A stretch of DNA of 64,000 bases from Treponema_I sp045599005 (GCA_045599005.1 JAZRVF010000022.1:115337-179336); one strand, 5' to 3'. Counted from the stretch's first letter, positions 25,853-35,408 are shown. The notes: generated by a model not told the origin, from the sequence alone. Translations and numbers: made by a program.

Positions 25853-26875
25853 ATGTCAACAATGACAGATGAAGTAATTCTTCAGGTAAAAGATCTTCGT
25901 ACATATTTCCACACTGATGAAGGTATTGTAAAAGCTGTTGACGGCATTACCTTTGATCTTCGTAAAGGTGAGACAGTCGGTATTGTAGGTGAATCCGGTT
26001 CCGGAAAAAGCGTCACAAACCTTTCAATCATGAATCTGGTTCAGTCACCGCCCGGAAAAATCGAAGGTGGAGAAGTTCTTTTCAACGGAAAAGATCTGCT
26101 CAAAATGGATGACAAGACAATCCGTGACATCCGCGGAAACAAGATCTCCATGATTTTCCAGGATCCTATGTCCAGTCTGAATCCTTTCCTCAAGATTTCT
26201 ACACAGATGATTGAGACGATTCAGCTTCACCAGGGGCTGGACAAGAAAGCTGCCCGTGCAAAAGCAATTGAAATGCTGAAACTTGCCGGAATTCCAGCTG
26301 CCGAGGAACGCATTGACTGTTATCCTCATCAGTTTTCTGGCGGTATGCGTCAGCGCGTAATGATTGCAATGGGACTTTCCTGCAATCCTGAGATTCTGAT
26401 TGCAGATGAACCGACCAGTGCTCTGGACGTTACAATCCAGGCACAGATTCTGGAACTGATGCAGGATCTGACACGCCGTCTTGGTACAGCCGTAATCATG
26501 ATCACACACTCTCTCGGTGTTGTTGCCGGTATGTGTGACACGATTCTTGTTATGTACGCAGGCCGTGTTGTAGAGCGCGGTTTTACAAAAGACATTTTCA
26601 AAGAGCCAAAACATCCTTATACACAGGGACTCATTAAATCAGTTCCGCGTTTGGACAAAGAGAATGAGGAACGTCTGTTCTCAATCCAGGGTCAGCCGCC
26701 GAACGTGATTGATCTGCCGCCCTGCTGTCCGTTCTATCCCCGTTGTCACAAGGCTATGGATATCTGTAAGAAAAAATATCCGCCTCTTACGACTTTTGAC
26801 AACGGTCACTGCACTTCCTGCTGGCAGTATGCACAGGAAGCAGCTGCTGCAGAATCAACAGGGGAGAAGGCATGA
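25853..26875 (+). CDS. oppD: Oligopeptide ABC transporter ATPase OppD
   Basis: 340 residues. Walker A is GESGSGKSV (about 45), the Q-loop FQDPMSSLNP, the signature FSGGMRQR, Walker B LIADEPTSALD and the H-loop ITHSLGV. The C-terminal OppD/DppD extension carries CPFYPRCHKAMDIC, a cysteine cluster that in relatives binds an iron-sulfur centre. It hydrolyses ATP with OppF to drive peptide import. The start follows AAGGAGG. Its stop overlaps the oppF start. Confidence 0.96.
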   Translation: MSTMTDEVILQVKDLRTYFHTDEGIVKAVDGITFDLRKGETVGIVGESGSGKSVTNLSIMNLVQSPPGKIEGGEVLFNGKDLLKMDDKTIRDIRGNKISMIFQDPMSSLNPFLKISTQMIETIQLHQGLDKKAARAKAIEMLKLAGIPAAEERIDCYPHQFSGGMRQRVMIAMGLSCNPEILIADEPTSALDVTIQAQILELMQDLTRRLGTAVIMITHSLGVVAGMCDTILVMYAGRVVERGFTKDIFKEPKHPYTQGLIKSVPRLDKENEERLFSIQGQPPNVIDLPPCCPFYPRCHKAMDICKKKYPPLTTFDNGHCTSCWQYAQEAAAAESTGEKA

Positions 26876-27891
26876 TGGAAGAAACAAAGAAAAACGATAT
26901 TCTGCTCGATGTAAAAGGGCTTAAAATGCATTTCCCCACGGGAACAAAAGGGCTTTTCAACCGTGAGAAGACATTTGTCTATGCAGTAGACGGTGTTGAC
27001 TTCCAGATCCGCAGAGGTGAGACTCTGGGTCTGGTAGGCGAGTCCGGATGTGGAAAATCTACGGTGGCACGTGCAGTTGCCCAGCTTTACAAACCTACCG
27101 CAGGTGAAGTTCTTCTTGATGGTAAAGATCTTACAAAAATGAAGAAGAATGAGCTGCTGCTTGCCCGCAAAGATATGCAGATCGTGTTCCAGGATCCTTA
27201 TGGTTCACTGAATCCGCGCATGACAACTGCCAATCTGATTGCTGAACCCATGCGCATTTTCAAACAGCGCGGCATTATTACCATGACAGACCAGGAAATT
27301 GATGCCAGAGTTGAGAAACTGATGGAAATGGTTGGCCTGTCCAAGTTCTTCAAGAATCGCTATCCCCATGAGTTTTCAGGTGGACAGCGCCAGAGAATCG
27401 GTATTGCACGTGCATTGGCTCTCCGTCCTCAGCTGATTCTGTGTGACGAACCGGTTTCTGCCCTTGACGTTTCGATCCAGGCGCAGATTCTGAACCTGTT
27501 CAAGGATGTCCAGAAGGAACTCGGTCTTACATATCTGTTCATTGCCCACGATCTTGCTGTAATCAAATACATCTCTGACAGAATTGCGGTCATGTATCTG
27601 GGAAAAATCGTGGAAATCAGTGATTATAAAGATCTGTATGACAATCCTATGCATCCTTACACAAAGGCTCTGCTTTCTGCCGCTCCGATTCCGGACCCGG
27701 AAATTGAGGCAAAACGCCAGCGCATCATTCTGAACGGAGATGTTCCGTCTCCTACAGTAAAGCGGCCCGGCTGTTACTTCTACGACCGTTGCCCCAACCG
27801 CATGGAGTGCTGCAAAAATGCCCAGCCTTCACTGAAAAAAACTGGAAACGGTGACCATCAGGTAGCCTGTTTCCTTTATGAACAGCATTAA
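26872..27891 (+). CDS. oppF: Oligopeptide ABC transporter ATPase OppF
   Basis: 339 residues. Walker A is GESGCGKST, the signature FSGGQRQR, Walker B LILCDEPVSALD and the H-loop IAHDLAV. The C-terminal cysteine-containing extension is CYFYDRCPNRMECC. It overlaps oppD by four bases (ATGA), so the two ATPases are made together. It is the last gene of the operon and is followed by a strong terminator. It could serve dipeptides rather than longer peptides. Confidence 0.96.
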   Translation: MMEETKKNDILLDVKGLKMHFPTGTKGLFNREKTFVYAVDGVDFQIRRGETLGLVGESGCGKSTVARAVAQLYKPTAGEVLLDGKDLTKMKKNELLLARKDMQIVFQDPYGSLNPRMTTANLIAEPMRIFKQRGIITMTDQEIDARVEKLMEMVGLSKFFKNRYPHEFSGGQRQRIGIARALALRPQLILCDEPVSALDVSIQAQILNLFKDVQKELGLTYLFIAHDLAVIKYISDRIAVMYLGKIVEISDYKDLYDNPMHPYTKALLSAAPIPDPEIEAKRQRIILNGDVPSPTVKRPGCYFYDRCPNRMECCKNAQPSLKKTGNGDHQVACFLYEQH

Positions 27892-27901
27892 AAGATGCAC
27901 G

Positions 27902-27938
27902 AAAGCGGAGCACTTGTCAGGTGTTCCGCTTTTTTTTT
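27902..27938 (+). terminator. Terminator of the opp operon
   Basis: AAAGCGGAGCAC pairs with GTGTTCCGCTTT around TTGTCAG, followed by a run of T. It lies 10 bases after the oppF stop. Confidence 0.92.
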
Positions 27939-27954
27939 CGCTTTTTTCATCCGG

Positions 27955-27983
27955 TTGCAAAAAAATATGTAAATTACTAAAAT
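27955..27983 (+). promoter_or_regulatory. Promoter of the PilZ gene, predicting a leaderless transcript
   Basis: The -35 TTGCAA (27955-27960) and -10 TAAAAT (27978-27983) have a 17-base spacer. The ATG begins 9 bases after the -10 box, about where transcription should start, and no SD precedes it. Confidence 0.55.
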
Positions 27984-27991
27984 ATTAACAT

Positions 27992-28369
27992 ATGCAGTCT
28001 GATAAAAGAAAAGACGAACGGTATGAAGATATCGGTCGTGTAGAAGCTCCGGAGTTGTGTGTATTTCCGGGTGTGCTTCAGGACATCAGTATGCTCGGAT
28101 GTCGTGTCCGCTTTCCCATGGAGTTTGATCCTGATATGGAAATGGACATTGAACTGCGAGTGATTCCCGCTCATAAAAGAACTCTTCAGCCTATCAGTCT
28201 GATTGGTCATCCCATGTGGGTCCGCCATGATGACAATTCCACAGAGATTGGATTCAAACTTCTGCGTTCTCCGGATTCCCGCGAACTTCATCAGTATGTT
28301 CAGCGGCTTGCACTTGCCGAAGCTGAGTTTAAAGAAGAAGAAATGCTTGCTATATGTGCAGCAATATAA
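27992..28369 (+). CDS. PilZ-domain c-di-GMP receptor protein
   Basis: 125 residues forming one PilZ domain. The arginine motif RKDER is at residues 6-10, and the second c-di-GMP contact DISMLGCRV matches the (D/N)xSxxG pattern, so binding is expected to be intact. PilZ proteins relay c-di-GMP to motility, surface or secretion machinery. The REC-GGDEF-EAL protein at 30676-32856 is a likely nearby source of c-di-GMP control. The 3' end overlaps the methyltransferase gene by 16 bases. No SD is seen (see promoter). Confidence 0.85.
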   Translation: MQSDKRKDERYEDIGRVEAPELCVFPGVLQDISMLGCRVRFPMEFDPDMEMDIELRVIPAHKRTLQPISLIGHPMWVRHDDNSTEIGFKLLRSPDSRELHQYVQRLALAEAEFKEEEMLAICAAI

Positions 28370-29358
28370 AAAAACTTGATGCCGTAGGATATCTGGCCTA
28401 TCCTGAAATGCAGGCCTTTCTTCAGTCCGAGCTGACTGAACGTTTCCCAGCTTTTCTGGCGGACTGTGATAAACCCGCTTACTACGGTGATATTTCCCTT
28501 TACAGCAGAAAAACCAGTTCTGAAGGTGAAGTGCCTGTTCCCTATTGGGCAAGAACTGTGCTTCTGGAACCAATGCTCATCACTTTTGAGTCAATCGGAG
28601 AAGCTGCACGGACTCTTAAGGAAATCCAGCGCAACTGGGCTCCCTATCAATACACTCAGTTCCGCCGGGCAAGTCTGATTCAGGAAAAACTGCCTTACAT
28701 CAATACAAAGGTAAGAAAGTTTCCCTTTTCTGTGCCACGTTCCCCGATAGGTGTTTACACTCTGATTGACGAGCATACCATGCTGGCATCTGCTGTCACA
28801 ACTTCGCCACTTCCGGCGGGACAGCTTGTTCTTGAGGAGAACCACATTGACCCGCCGAGCCGTGCATATCTGAAAATTCAGGAAGCTCTGGTCCGGTTCA
28901 ATTATTTTTTCGGAAAAGACGGAGAACCGCCCCTGATGCCGGGACCTGAAAGCAGATGCCTTGATGCGGGAGCCTGTCCGGGTGGCTGGACATGGGTTCT
29001 GCGGCAGCTTGGAGCAACAGTCACAGCCATTGACAGAGCACCTCTCTGCGATTCACTTATGGCAGATCCTCAGGTCACATTTAGGACACATGATGCTTTT
29101 ACGCTCACTCCGGAAATGATCGGACCGATGGACTGGGTTTTTTCAGATGTGATCTGTTATCCGGAGCGGCTTCTTTCATGGGTACGCAGCTGGATTGAGA
29201 GCGGCCTTTGTCCGAATATGATCTGCACGATAAAAATGCAGGGCGGAGTAAACTGGGGTGCTGTCGCTGAATTTGCAGCAATTCCCGGAAGCAGGGTAGT
29301 GCATTTGTGCTACAACAAACACGAACTTACATGGATGTACCACAATGAGTCAGACTGA
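28354..29358 (+). CDS. SAM-dependent methyltransferase, FtsJ/RlmM-like
   Basis: 334 residues. The C-terminal half is a Rossmann methyltransferase with motif I LDAGACPGGWTWVLRQLG (about residue 206), acidic AIDRAPL, catalytic-region FSDVICYPE and ICTIKMQGG. This fits the K-D-K type 2'-O-ribose methyltransferases such as RlmM, which modifies C2498 of 23S rRNA. The N-terminal 190 residues may be the RNA-binding part. It overlaps the PilZ gene upstream and the WYL regulator downstream (14 bases), so the three are one operon. Confidence 0.78.
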   Translation: MCSNIKKLDAVGYLAYPEMQAFLQSELTERFPAFLADCDKPAYYGDISLYSRKTSSEGEVPVPYWARTVLLEPMLITFESIGEAARTLKEIQRNWAPYQYTQFRRASLIQEKLPYINTKVRKFPFSVPRSPIGVYTLIDEHTMLASAVTTSPLPAGQLVLEENHIDPPSRAYLKIQEALVRFNYFFGKDGEPPLMPGPESRCLDAGACPGGWTWVLRQLGATVTAIDRAPLCDSLMADPQVTFRTHDAFTLTPEMIGPMDWVFSDVICYPERLLSWVRSWIESGLCPNMICTIKMQGGVNWGAVAEFAAIPGSRVVHLCYNKHELTWMYHNESD

Positions 29359-30310
29359 ACGTATTCTGTATCTGGATAAGCGGATGCGGTTGAATGGAAG
29401 TGTGTCCGCACAGGTTGCTGCCGATCATTTTGAGATTTCTGTTCGTCAGATAAAGCGCGACATTGAGGCTCTGCGTGACCGTTTTTCCGCACCGATTGTT
29501 TACAGCCGTGAAAAAAAAGGTTACTGCTACGAAACCGCTTTTGACGAACTGGAAACAGCCGGACAGAGCATGGTGATGTTCTATGTGATGATAAAAGCTC
29601 TGGCCCAGAGTCAGAATGTAATCCCGGTCCTTTCCGAGGAAATACTAAAAAGTCTTGAAGTGAATGTTCCGAACGAATACAGGGAAATGTGCGAGCGGAT
29701 TAATTATCAGATTCCGCAGTATCAGGAAATCAACTCAATGCATTTTGTTGCAATCTGTGATGCGCTCAAGGAACACACCTGTCTTGAGATTGAATACCTG
29801 AACGTAAGCGGAGACCTTTCAATCCGTCTTGTTGAGCCCCTTGAAGTGATAAATTATGGCGGAATCTGGTACATGGCATGTTTTGACCGGCTTAAGAAAG
29901 GGCTTCGGACATTCAATGTTTCCCGAATCAGAAAGGCAAAAGCCACAGATGAACCATGGGAAAAACATAAAGAGGGCTATCCGAATGTTCGGTTCAAAAG
30001 TTTTTCAGCGGAAGTGGAACAGTTCCTGTCAGGCGGTTTCGGTATCTTTCTGGGTGCCCAGCGACAGAACGTGAGAATTGAATTCAGCGGAACACCGGCT
30101 CACATTGTACGCAACCAGGTCTGGCATTCCGCCCAGAAAATGAAGAATCTGGAAGATGGCAAAGTGGAACTTCAGTTTCCGGCAGCGGATTTTACGGAAG
30201 TTCTTGCAAAGATTCTGTACTTCGGGAAAAACGCAAAGCCTCTTGAACCGCCTGAACTTGTTGAAAGATGGAAGGAAGAAGTCCGGGCTATGGCCAGTAT
30301 GGCTGAATGA
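29345..30310 (+). CDS. WYL-domain transcriptional regulator
   Basis: 321 residues. An N-terminal HTH (SVSAQVAADHFEISVRQIKRDIEALRDRF) is followed by a WYL domain (about 140-215; VEPLEVINYGGIWYMACFD...RTFNVSRI) and a C-terminal WCX-like extension. WYL regulators sense nucleotides or other ligands and often control DNA repair, defence or metabolism. It overlaps the methyltransferase gene by 14 bases. Its target is unknown. Confidence 0.85.
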   Translation: MSQTERILYLDKRMRLNGSVSAQVAADHFEISVRQIKRDIEALRDRFSAPIVYSREKKGYCYETAFDELETAGQSMVMFYVMIKALAQSQNVIPVLSEEILKSLEVNVPNEYREMCERINYQIPQYQEINSMHFVAICDALKEHTCLEIEYLNVSGDLSIRLVEPLEVINYGGIWYMACFDRLKKGLRTFNVSRIRKAKATDEPWEKHKEGYPNVRFKSFSAEVEQFLSGGFGIFLGAQRQNVRIEFSGTPAHIVRNQVWHSAQKMKNLEDGKVELQFPAADFTEVLAKILYFGKNAKPLEPPELVERWKEEVRAMASMAE

Positions 30311-30325
30311 CCGGCAGACCGGAAA

Positions 30326-30679
30326 TCAGCGGCCCATCAGCTCCCTGAGTTTTTCCTTCTTTTCCATTACAAGATCATAAATAGGAAGAAGGGAAGTGCA
30401 GTCACAGGTGTCAAAGCGGAGTGGCTCCACAATCTTGACCACTTCATCAAGAATCGGGGTAAGTCCCATATTTGCAAGAACACCTTTGAGTGTGTGGGAT
30501 GTATCGAAGGCTGTCTTAACGTTATTCTCCCGGAGAGCCTTTCCCAGATTTTCAAAATTCTCATCAGCGAGAACTGTATCCAGACAGGTCATGTAAAGAG
30601 TTTCATCATCCAGAAAACGCCTCATTGCGCCATCAATGTCGCAGCCCCAGGTGTAAAGATCCTGAATAACAGTGTTCAT
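30326..30679 (-). CDS. Stand-alone HPt phosphotransfer protein
   Basis: 117 residues from the ATG at 30679, preceded by GGAGGAAACAA; the open frame continues upstream but overlaps the EAL gene wrongly. The histidine phosphotransfer motif is FDTSHTLKGVLANMG with His62. It would shuttle phosphate between a hybrid kinase and a receiver, very likely the receiver of the preceding gene, with which it overlaps by four bases (ATGA). Confidence 0.85.
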   Translation of the reverse strand: MNTVIQDLYTWGCDIDGAMRRFLDDETLYMTCLDTVLADENFENLGKALRENNVKTAFDTSHTLKGVLANMGLTPILDEVVKIVEPLRFDTCDCTSLLPIYDLVMEKKEKLRELMGR

Positions 30680-32856
30680 TTGTTTCCTCCAAAAAAAGTT
30701 CCGAAGAGTAGATGCTTGGAACCAAAACTGGCCGCATAATCCAGAACCAGTTTTACTGTTACGGAATATTCTGAATGTTTCAGTTTCCGTGTTATACAAC
30801 ATTCTGTCTGCTGCTTTGTAGCAGTGACTGTTTCAATTGCTCCGATCAGGTGATCCGCGTCATCACTTTTCTCAAGGTTTGAAAGAACAGTTTTTGCGGA
30901 ATTGATTTCTTCAAAGCCGAACAGATCGATGAAGGTTTCGTTCATTCGGATGATCTCACATTTTCCTTCTGAATACTCAAAAATACAGGCAGCCTTCCGG
31001 TTCTTGAGAAAATCTTTGAACTGGTTTTCTGCAGTTACCAAGTCTATGTTTTTTCTTCTTGCAATCTCTCTTGAAGTGGCAAAATCTTCCTCTCGACCGG
31101 AATCTACAATCAGTTTCTCCAGCTCGGAATAAAACATGCCGGAAGGATTTTCCGGAGCTGATTTTTCCTGCTCCTCAATCATGGCTTCAAACTCCGGAAC
31201 CGGAATCGGATGAGAAACAAAATATCCCTGGACATATTCACATCCGATGCTCCTGAGGAATTCCACCTGCTCACGGTTTTCCGCACCTTCTGCAATCACT
31301 GGGATTCCCAGGAGTTTTGCCATACGTATGACCGAAGCGATAATGCTTTCTCCTCGTCCGGGAATTCGGGCTTCGTTAAGGAATTTCATGTCGATCTTAA
31401 GCACATCAACATTCAGATCCTTCAGTGTGTTCAAGGAAGAATAACCAGAACCGAAGTCATCCATGAGGACTATGAATCCTTTTTCCTGAAGCCTCTGCAT
31501 TGTCTCATTCATCATTTCGCTGGAATCAACAAAAGAACTTTCTGTAAGTTCAAGCTGCAGCAGTTTCGGTTCAATGCCATATTTGACAGTAAGATTGTAA
31601 ATCAGATCCACAATCTTCGGGTTGTAAAGATTGACACGGGAAACATTTACGGAGATCGGCATGTCATTAATGCCACGCTTTACCCAGTCTGCAAGAAGTC
31701 TGCAGGCGCTTTCCCACATGTAATAGTCCAGCTGGGAAATAAAACCGTTGTGTTCAAAAATCGGGATGAATTCGCCGGGAGAAACCATGCCGTTGGTAGG
31801 ATGTTTCCAGCGTACAAGTGCCTCAGCTCCGACAATTCTGTTGCTCTTAAGGTCTTTTTTAGGCTGAAGATACATTATGAACTGGCCTTCGTTAAGAGCC
31901 TTTTTCATTTCGTTGGTAATCAGCTGCTCTTTCTCAAGCTCCCTGTGCATTTCCTCAGTGTACCAGGCAGCCACCTGTACATAACTGCCTTTAGCAGTCT
32001 TTGCCGCAATGGTGGCTCTGTCGTACATGTCTGAAGGTGACATTGCCGGATCAATGACGGAGTAAAGTCCCATGGATGGCACAATGTCAAAATGATTGTT
32101 ATAGGAGGCAAGAATTCCGCGTATCTGATTGATTTTGTCTTCCAGCTGTCTCTCGATTACTGAGCTGTCGCTGTCAACGGAGAAAAATGCGGCAAAAACG
32201 TCTGCTTCGATACGGCCGAAAGTATAGATTTCTGCGTCTTCCAGCAGGGTAGGAAACAGGGAAGAAATGAATACAAGAAGATCGTCGCCCTGCTTTTCCC
32301 CAAAAAATGCATTGATAAGAGAAAAACGGTCAATGTCAAAACGGAGAAAAATGAATCGCCGCTCCGGATTGTCCTGGATCTTTTTCTGTACGTCAGTAAA
32401 AAAAGCGGATTTGTTGTAAATGCCTGTAAGATCATCGTATTCTGCCATGTAACTGAGCTGTTTGAGCACTGCAAGTTCGCTGCGGGCTATGGCATTCTTG
32501 AGACGGAAATAAATGATCTCGGGGGTGTAGGGTTTGGGGATGAAGTCCCATGCTCCAAGGCTTAAAGAACGGACTTCGTTCTCTGTATCACTTTGGCCGG
32601 TCAGGACCAGCACGGGAATATTGTGGAATTTAACATTGTCGTGTAGCATTGAAAGAAACTGAAAGCCGTTCATTTCAGGCATGACGATGTCCAGAAGAAT
32701 AGCGGAAATTTCATGTTTTCCGGAATTCAGAATGGACAGAGCCTCACTGCCGTTGGAAACTTCAAAGGTTGAGTACTGGACGGAAAGAATGTTTGACAGG
32801 ATACGCCGGTTAACCTCACTGTCATCGACTATCAGAACGCACGGATTATTCGTCAT
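30676..32856 (-). CDS. REC-GGDEF-EAL c-di-GMP signalling protein
   Basis: 726 residues. A receiver (1-125) has Asp10/Asp11 and phospho-acceptor Asp56 in LLDIVMPEMNG. A GGDEF-like domain (about 130-290) carries QGDDL in place of GGDEF, so cyclase activity is doubtful. An EAL domain (about 310-560) has EALVRW, DDFGSGYSSL, KIDMKF and ENREQVEFL, consistent with an active c-di-GMP phosphodiesterase. A 160-residue C-terminal tail looks PAS-like (CIFEYSEGKCEIIRMNETFIDLFGFEEI). It is probably a phosphorylation-gated phosphodiesterase. The HPt gene follows by overlap. Confidence 0.9.
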   Translation of the reverse strand: MTNNPCVLIVDDSEVNRRILSNILSVQYSTFEVSNGSEALSILNSGKHEISAILLDIVMPEMNGFQFLSMLHDNVKFHNIPVLVLTGQSDTENEVRSLSLGAWDFIPKPYTPEIIYFRLKNAIARSELAVLKQLSYMAEYDDLTGIYNKSAFFTDVQKKIQDNPERRFIFLRFDIDRFSLINAFFGEKQGDDLLVFISSLFPTLLEDAEIYTFGRIEADVFAAFFSVDSDSSVIERQLEDKINQIRGILASYNNHFDIVPSMGLYSVIDPAMSPSDMYDRATIAAKTAKGSYVQVAAWYTEEMHRELEKEQLITNEMKKALNEGQFIMYLQPKKDLKSNRIVGAEALVRWKHPTNGMVSPGEFIPIFEHNGFISQLDYYMWESACRLLADWVKRGINDMPISVNVSRVNLYNPKIVDLIYNLTVKYGIEPKLLQLELTESSFVDSSEMMNETMQRLQEKGFIVLMDDFGSGYSSLNTLKDLNVDVLKIDMKFLNEARIPGRGESIIASVIRMAKLLGIPVIAEGAENREQVEFLRSIGCEYVQGYFVSHPIPVPEFEAMIEEQEKSAPENPSGMFYSELEKLIVDSGREEDFATSREIARRKNIDLVTAENQFKDFLKNRKAACIFEYSEGKCEIIRMNETFIDLFGFEEINSAKTVLSNLEKSDDADHLIGAIETVTATKQQTECCITRKLKHSEYSVTVKLVLDYAASFGSKHLLFGTFFGGNK

Positions 32857-33067
32857 ATAATGTTTTCACCCCACAACTTTATGATTCATTCTATAGCAGA
32901 GAAAAAAAAACTATTAGAAATACTTTACGATTAATATGAAAAATTCTTAAAAACTGAAAAAGGACAGAGCAGTGTTTTTAGGTTCTGGGATTCATGGAAT
33001 GAAAAAAACAGACTTTAAAAATATTAAAGTTATTGCAGTAAAATTAAAAACGTGATACATTGAGAAC

Positions 33068-33613
33068 ATGAATGAAGCAATCAAAGCGGTAGCAGACCGG
33101 CTTAAAGGTCTGCGTGAGGTGATGGACGTTTCGGTAGAAGATGCGGCAGCCGTTTGTGGAATTACACCGGAACAGTATTCAACATATGAATCCGGGGAAA
33201 TTGATATTCCTGTTGGAGTCCTGCAGTGTCTTGCAAAAGAGTACAATATTGACTTGACCGTGCTCATTTCCGGCAGTGAACCCCATATGAAAAGCTATTT
33301 CCTGACAAAGAAAGGCAAGGGAATTTCTGTTGACCGCAGAAGTGATTATAAATATCAGTCTCTGGCTTTCGGATTTTCCCATCGCAGGGCAGATCCATTT
33401 ATTGTTCAGGTTGATCCCAAAGAAGAAATGCATCTGAACAGCCACCCTGGCCACGAGCTGAACTATATGCTCGAAGGTTCAATGCTGGTTTCTGTTGACG
33501 GAAAGGAAATGCGTCTGGACGAAGGCGACTGTCTTTATTTTGATGCAACAAAACAGCATGGAATGAAGGCACTTGACGGTGCAAAAGCCAAATTTCTGGC
33601 AGTGATCATCTGA
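33068..33613 (+). CDS. XRE-family regulator with cupin domain
   Basis: 181 residues. An N-terminal lambda-repressor HTH (about 8-62; DRLKGLREVMDVSVEDAAAVCGITPEQYSTYESGE) is fused to a C-terminal cupin barrel (about 105-180; HPGHELNYMLEGSMLVSVDGKEMRLDEGDCLYFDATKQHGM) with metal-ligand His and Glu residues. XRE-cupin regulators sense small metabolites. It lies 34 bases upstream of an AMP-dependent acyl-CoA synthetase gene, so it probably controls that enzyme. The 211-base gap upstream is AT-rich and holds nothing clear. Confidence 0.9.
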   Translation: MNEAIKAVADRLKGLREVMDVSVEDAAAVCGITPEQYSTYESGEIDIPVGVLQCLAKEYNIDLTVLISGSEPHMKSYFLTKKGKGISVDRRSDYKYQSLAFGFSHRRADPFIVQVDPKEEMHLNSHPGHELNYMLEGSMLVSVDGKEMRLDEGDCLYFDATKQHGMKALDGAKAKFLAVII

Positions 33614-33647
33614 TCTACAGAAAAAATCATTTTAAGGTTTAGATAAT

Positions 33648-35381
33648 ATGGAAGAAAAATATTTACCCCGGACAGAATTCAGTTCCTATGAGGACTTTTT
33701 TGCCAACTACAAAGTTGTGATTCCTGAGAATTTCAACTTTGCCTATGATGTAATGGATGCTCTTGCTGACAAGCGCGGAAATGACAGAGCCCTTGTATGG
33801 ACCAATGACGAAGGACTCAGTCTGGAATTCACTTATGAAGAAATCCGGAAGCGCACCAACAAAGCAGCCCAGTTTTTCCAGAACTGCGGAATCGGCCGCG
33901 GTGACATGGTTATGCTGATTCTTCAGCGCCGCTATGAATTCTGGATTTCAATTCTGGCTCTGCACAAACTTGGTGCAAGTGTTATTCCTGCAACACACAT
34001 GCTTACCAAAGACGACATCGTATACCGTAACAACGTTGCGGACATCAAGGCAATTGTTGCTGTAAACGATGGTGACATTCTTAAACACATTGATGACAGT
34101 GTGCCGGAAAGCCCTTCCCTTAAAGTCCGTATTGCGGCAAATGCCCATGGTTTGGATCTTGTAAACGGCCAGAGTTACACAAGCCCTGACGGAACAGTGT
34201 ATGAATCAAAGGCACTGCCCGAAGGTTGGCTGGATTTTTCTGAAGGTGTTGCAGCGGCTGATGAACTCCGTGTTCCGACAGCAGAAGACCGCAAGAAAAT
34301 CAACAGCAATGATGACATCATGCTCAGTTACTTTACAAGCGGTACAACAAGCCATCCGAAACTGGTCGCACATGACTTCACTTATCCGCTGGGACACATT
34401 CCCACTGCAAAATACTGGCAGCAGGTTCAGAACGGCGGTCTACATCTGACAGTTGCTGACACCGGCTGGGGAAAAGCAGTCTGGGGAAAACTTTATGGTC
34501 AGTGGCTCTGCGAATGTGCCGTATTTGTCTACGACTATCACGCAAGATTCAAGCCGGTTGACCTGATGGCAAAAATCGAAGCTTATCACATCACTTCTTT
34601 CTGTGCTCCGCCTACAATCTACCGCTTCCTTATTCAGGAAGACCTGAGCAAATACGACTTGAGCTCACTGAAGCACTGTTCAACCGCAGGTGAGGCTCTG
34701 AGTGATGAAGTCTACAACAAATGGCTTGAGATTACTGGTCTTGAGCTGCGCGAAGGTTTCGGACAGACCGAGACAACTCTTTCTCTGTTCAACTTCGGCA
34801 ATGAGAAAGTAAAACCCGGTTCCATCGGAAAACCTGCTCCTTATTACAATGCGGTTCTTCTTGATGAAAATCTGCAGCCCTGTGAAGACGGTGAAGTGGG
34901 TGAGATTGCATTCCCGCTCAAAGACGGAAAATTCCCCGGTCTGTTCATTGATTACTACCGGGATCCTGAGAAAAAAGCTGAGGTGATCCACGACGGTTAC
35001 TACTTTACAGGTGATACTGCATGGCGCGATGAGGACGGATTCTTCTGGTTTACAGGACGCAGTGACGATGTCATCAAATGTTCCGGTTACCGTATCGGAA
35101 CTTTTGAGGTTGAAAGTGTTCTTATGCAGCATCCTGCTGTTGTTGAGTGCGCAATTACCGGTGCTCCCGACCCGATCCGCGGTCAGGTTGTAAAGGCTAC
35201 CATTGTTCTTGCAAAGGGATACACAGCCAGTGACGAACTGGTGAAAGACATCCAGACTTTTGTGAAGAAGACAACAGCTCCTTACAAGTATCCGCGTATT
35301 GTTGAGTTTGTTGACGAACTGCCGAAAACAATCAGCGGAAAGATTAAACGCCGCGATCTGCGTAAAAAAGACGAGAAATAA
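33648..35381 (+). CDS. AMP-binding acetyl/medium-chain acyl-CoA synthetase
   Basis: 577 residues, ANL superfamily, closer to acetyl-CoA/medium-chain (MACS) synthetases than to FadD. It has the phosphate loop YFTSGTTSHPKLV (about residue 226), GFGQTET (about 368), YFTGDTAW, hinge SGYRIGTFEVES, and the catalytic lysine in TISGKIKRRDLR near the C-terminus. It would make an acyl-CoA from acetate, propionate or a medium-chain acid. It is co-directional with the XRE-cupin gene 34 bases upstream. The exact acid is not predictable. Confidence 0.88.
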   Translation: MEEKYLPRTEFSSYEDFFANYKVVIPENFNFAYDVMDALADKRGNDRALVWTNDEGLSLEFTYEEIRKRTNKAAQFFQNCGIGRGDMVMLILQRRYEFWISILALHKLGASVIPATHMLTKDDIVYRNNVADIKAIVAVNDGDILKHIDDSVPESPSLKVRIAANAHGLDLVNGQSYTSPDGTVYESKALPEGWLDFSEGVAAADELRVPTAEDRKKINSNDDIMLSYFTSGTTSHPKLVAHDFTYPLGHIPTAKYWQQVQNGGLHLTVADTGWGKAVWGKLYGQWLCECAVFVYDYHARFKPVDLMAKIEAYHITSFCAPPTIYRFLIQEDLSKYDLSSLKHCSTAGEALSDEVYNKWLEITGLELREGFGQTETTLSLFNFGNEKVKPGSIGKPAPYYNAVLLDENLQPCEDGEVGEIAFPLKDGKFPGLFIDYYRDPEKKAEVIHDGYYFTGDTAWRDEDGFFWFTGRSDDVIKCSGYRIGTFEVESVLMQHPAVVECAITGAPDPIRGQVVKATIVLAKGYTASDELVKDIQTFVKKTTAPYKYPRIVEFVDELPKTISGKIKRRDLRKKDEK

Positions 35382-35408
35382 CACTCAGTCTGAGTAATAA
35401 AAGAGAGA

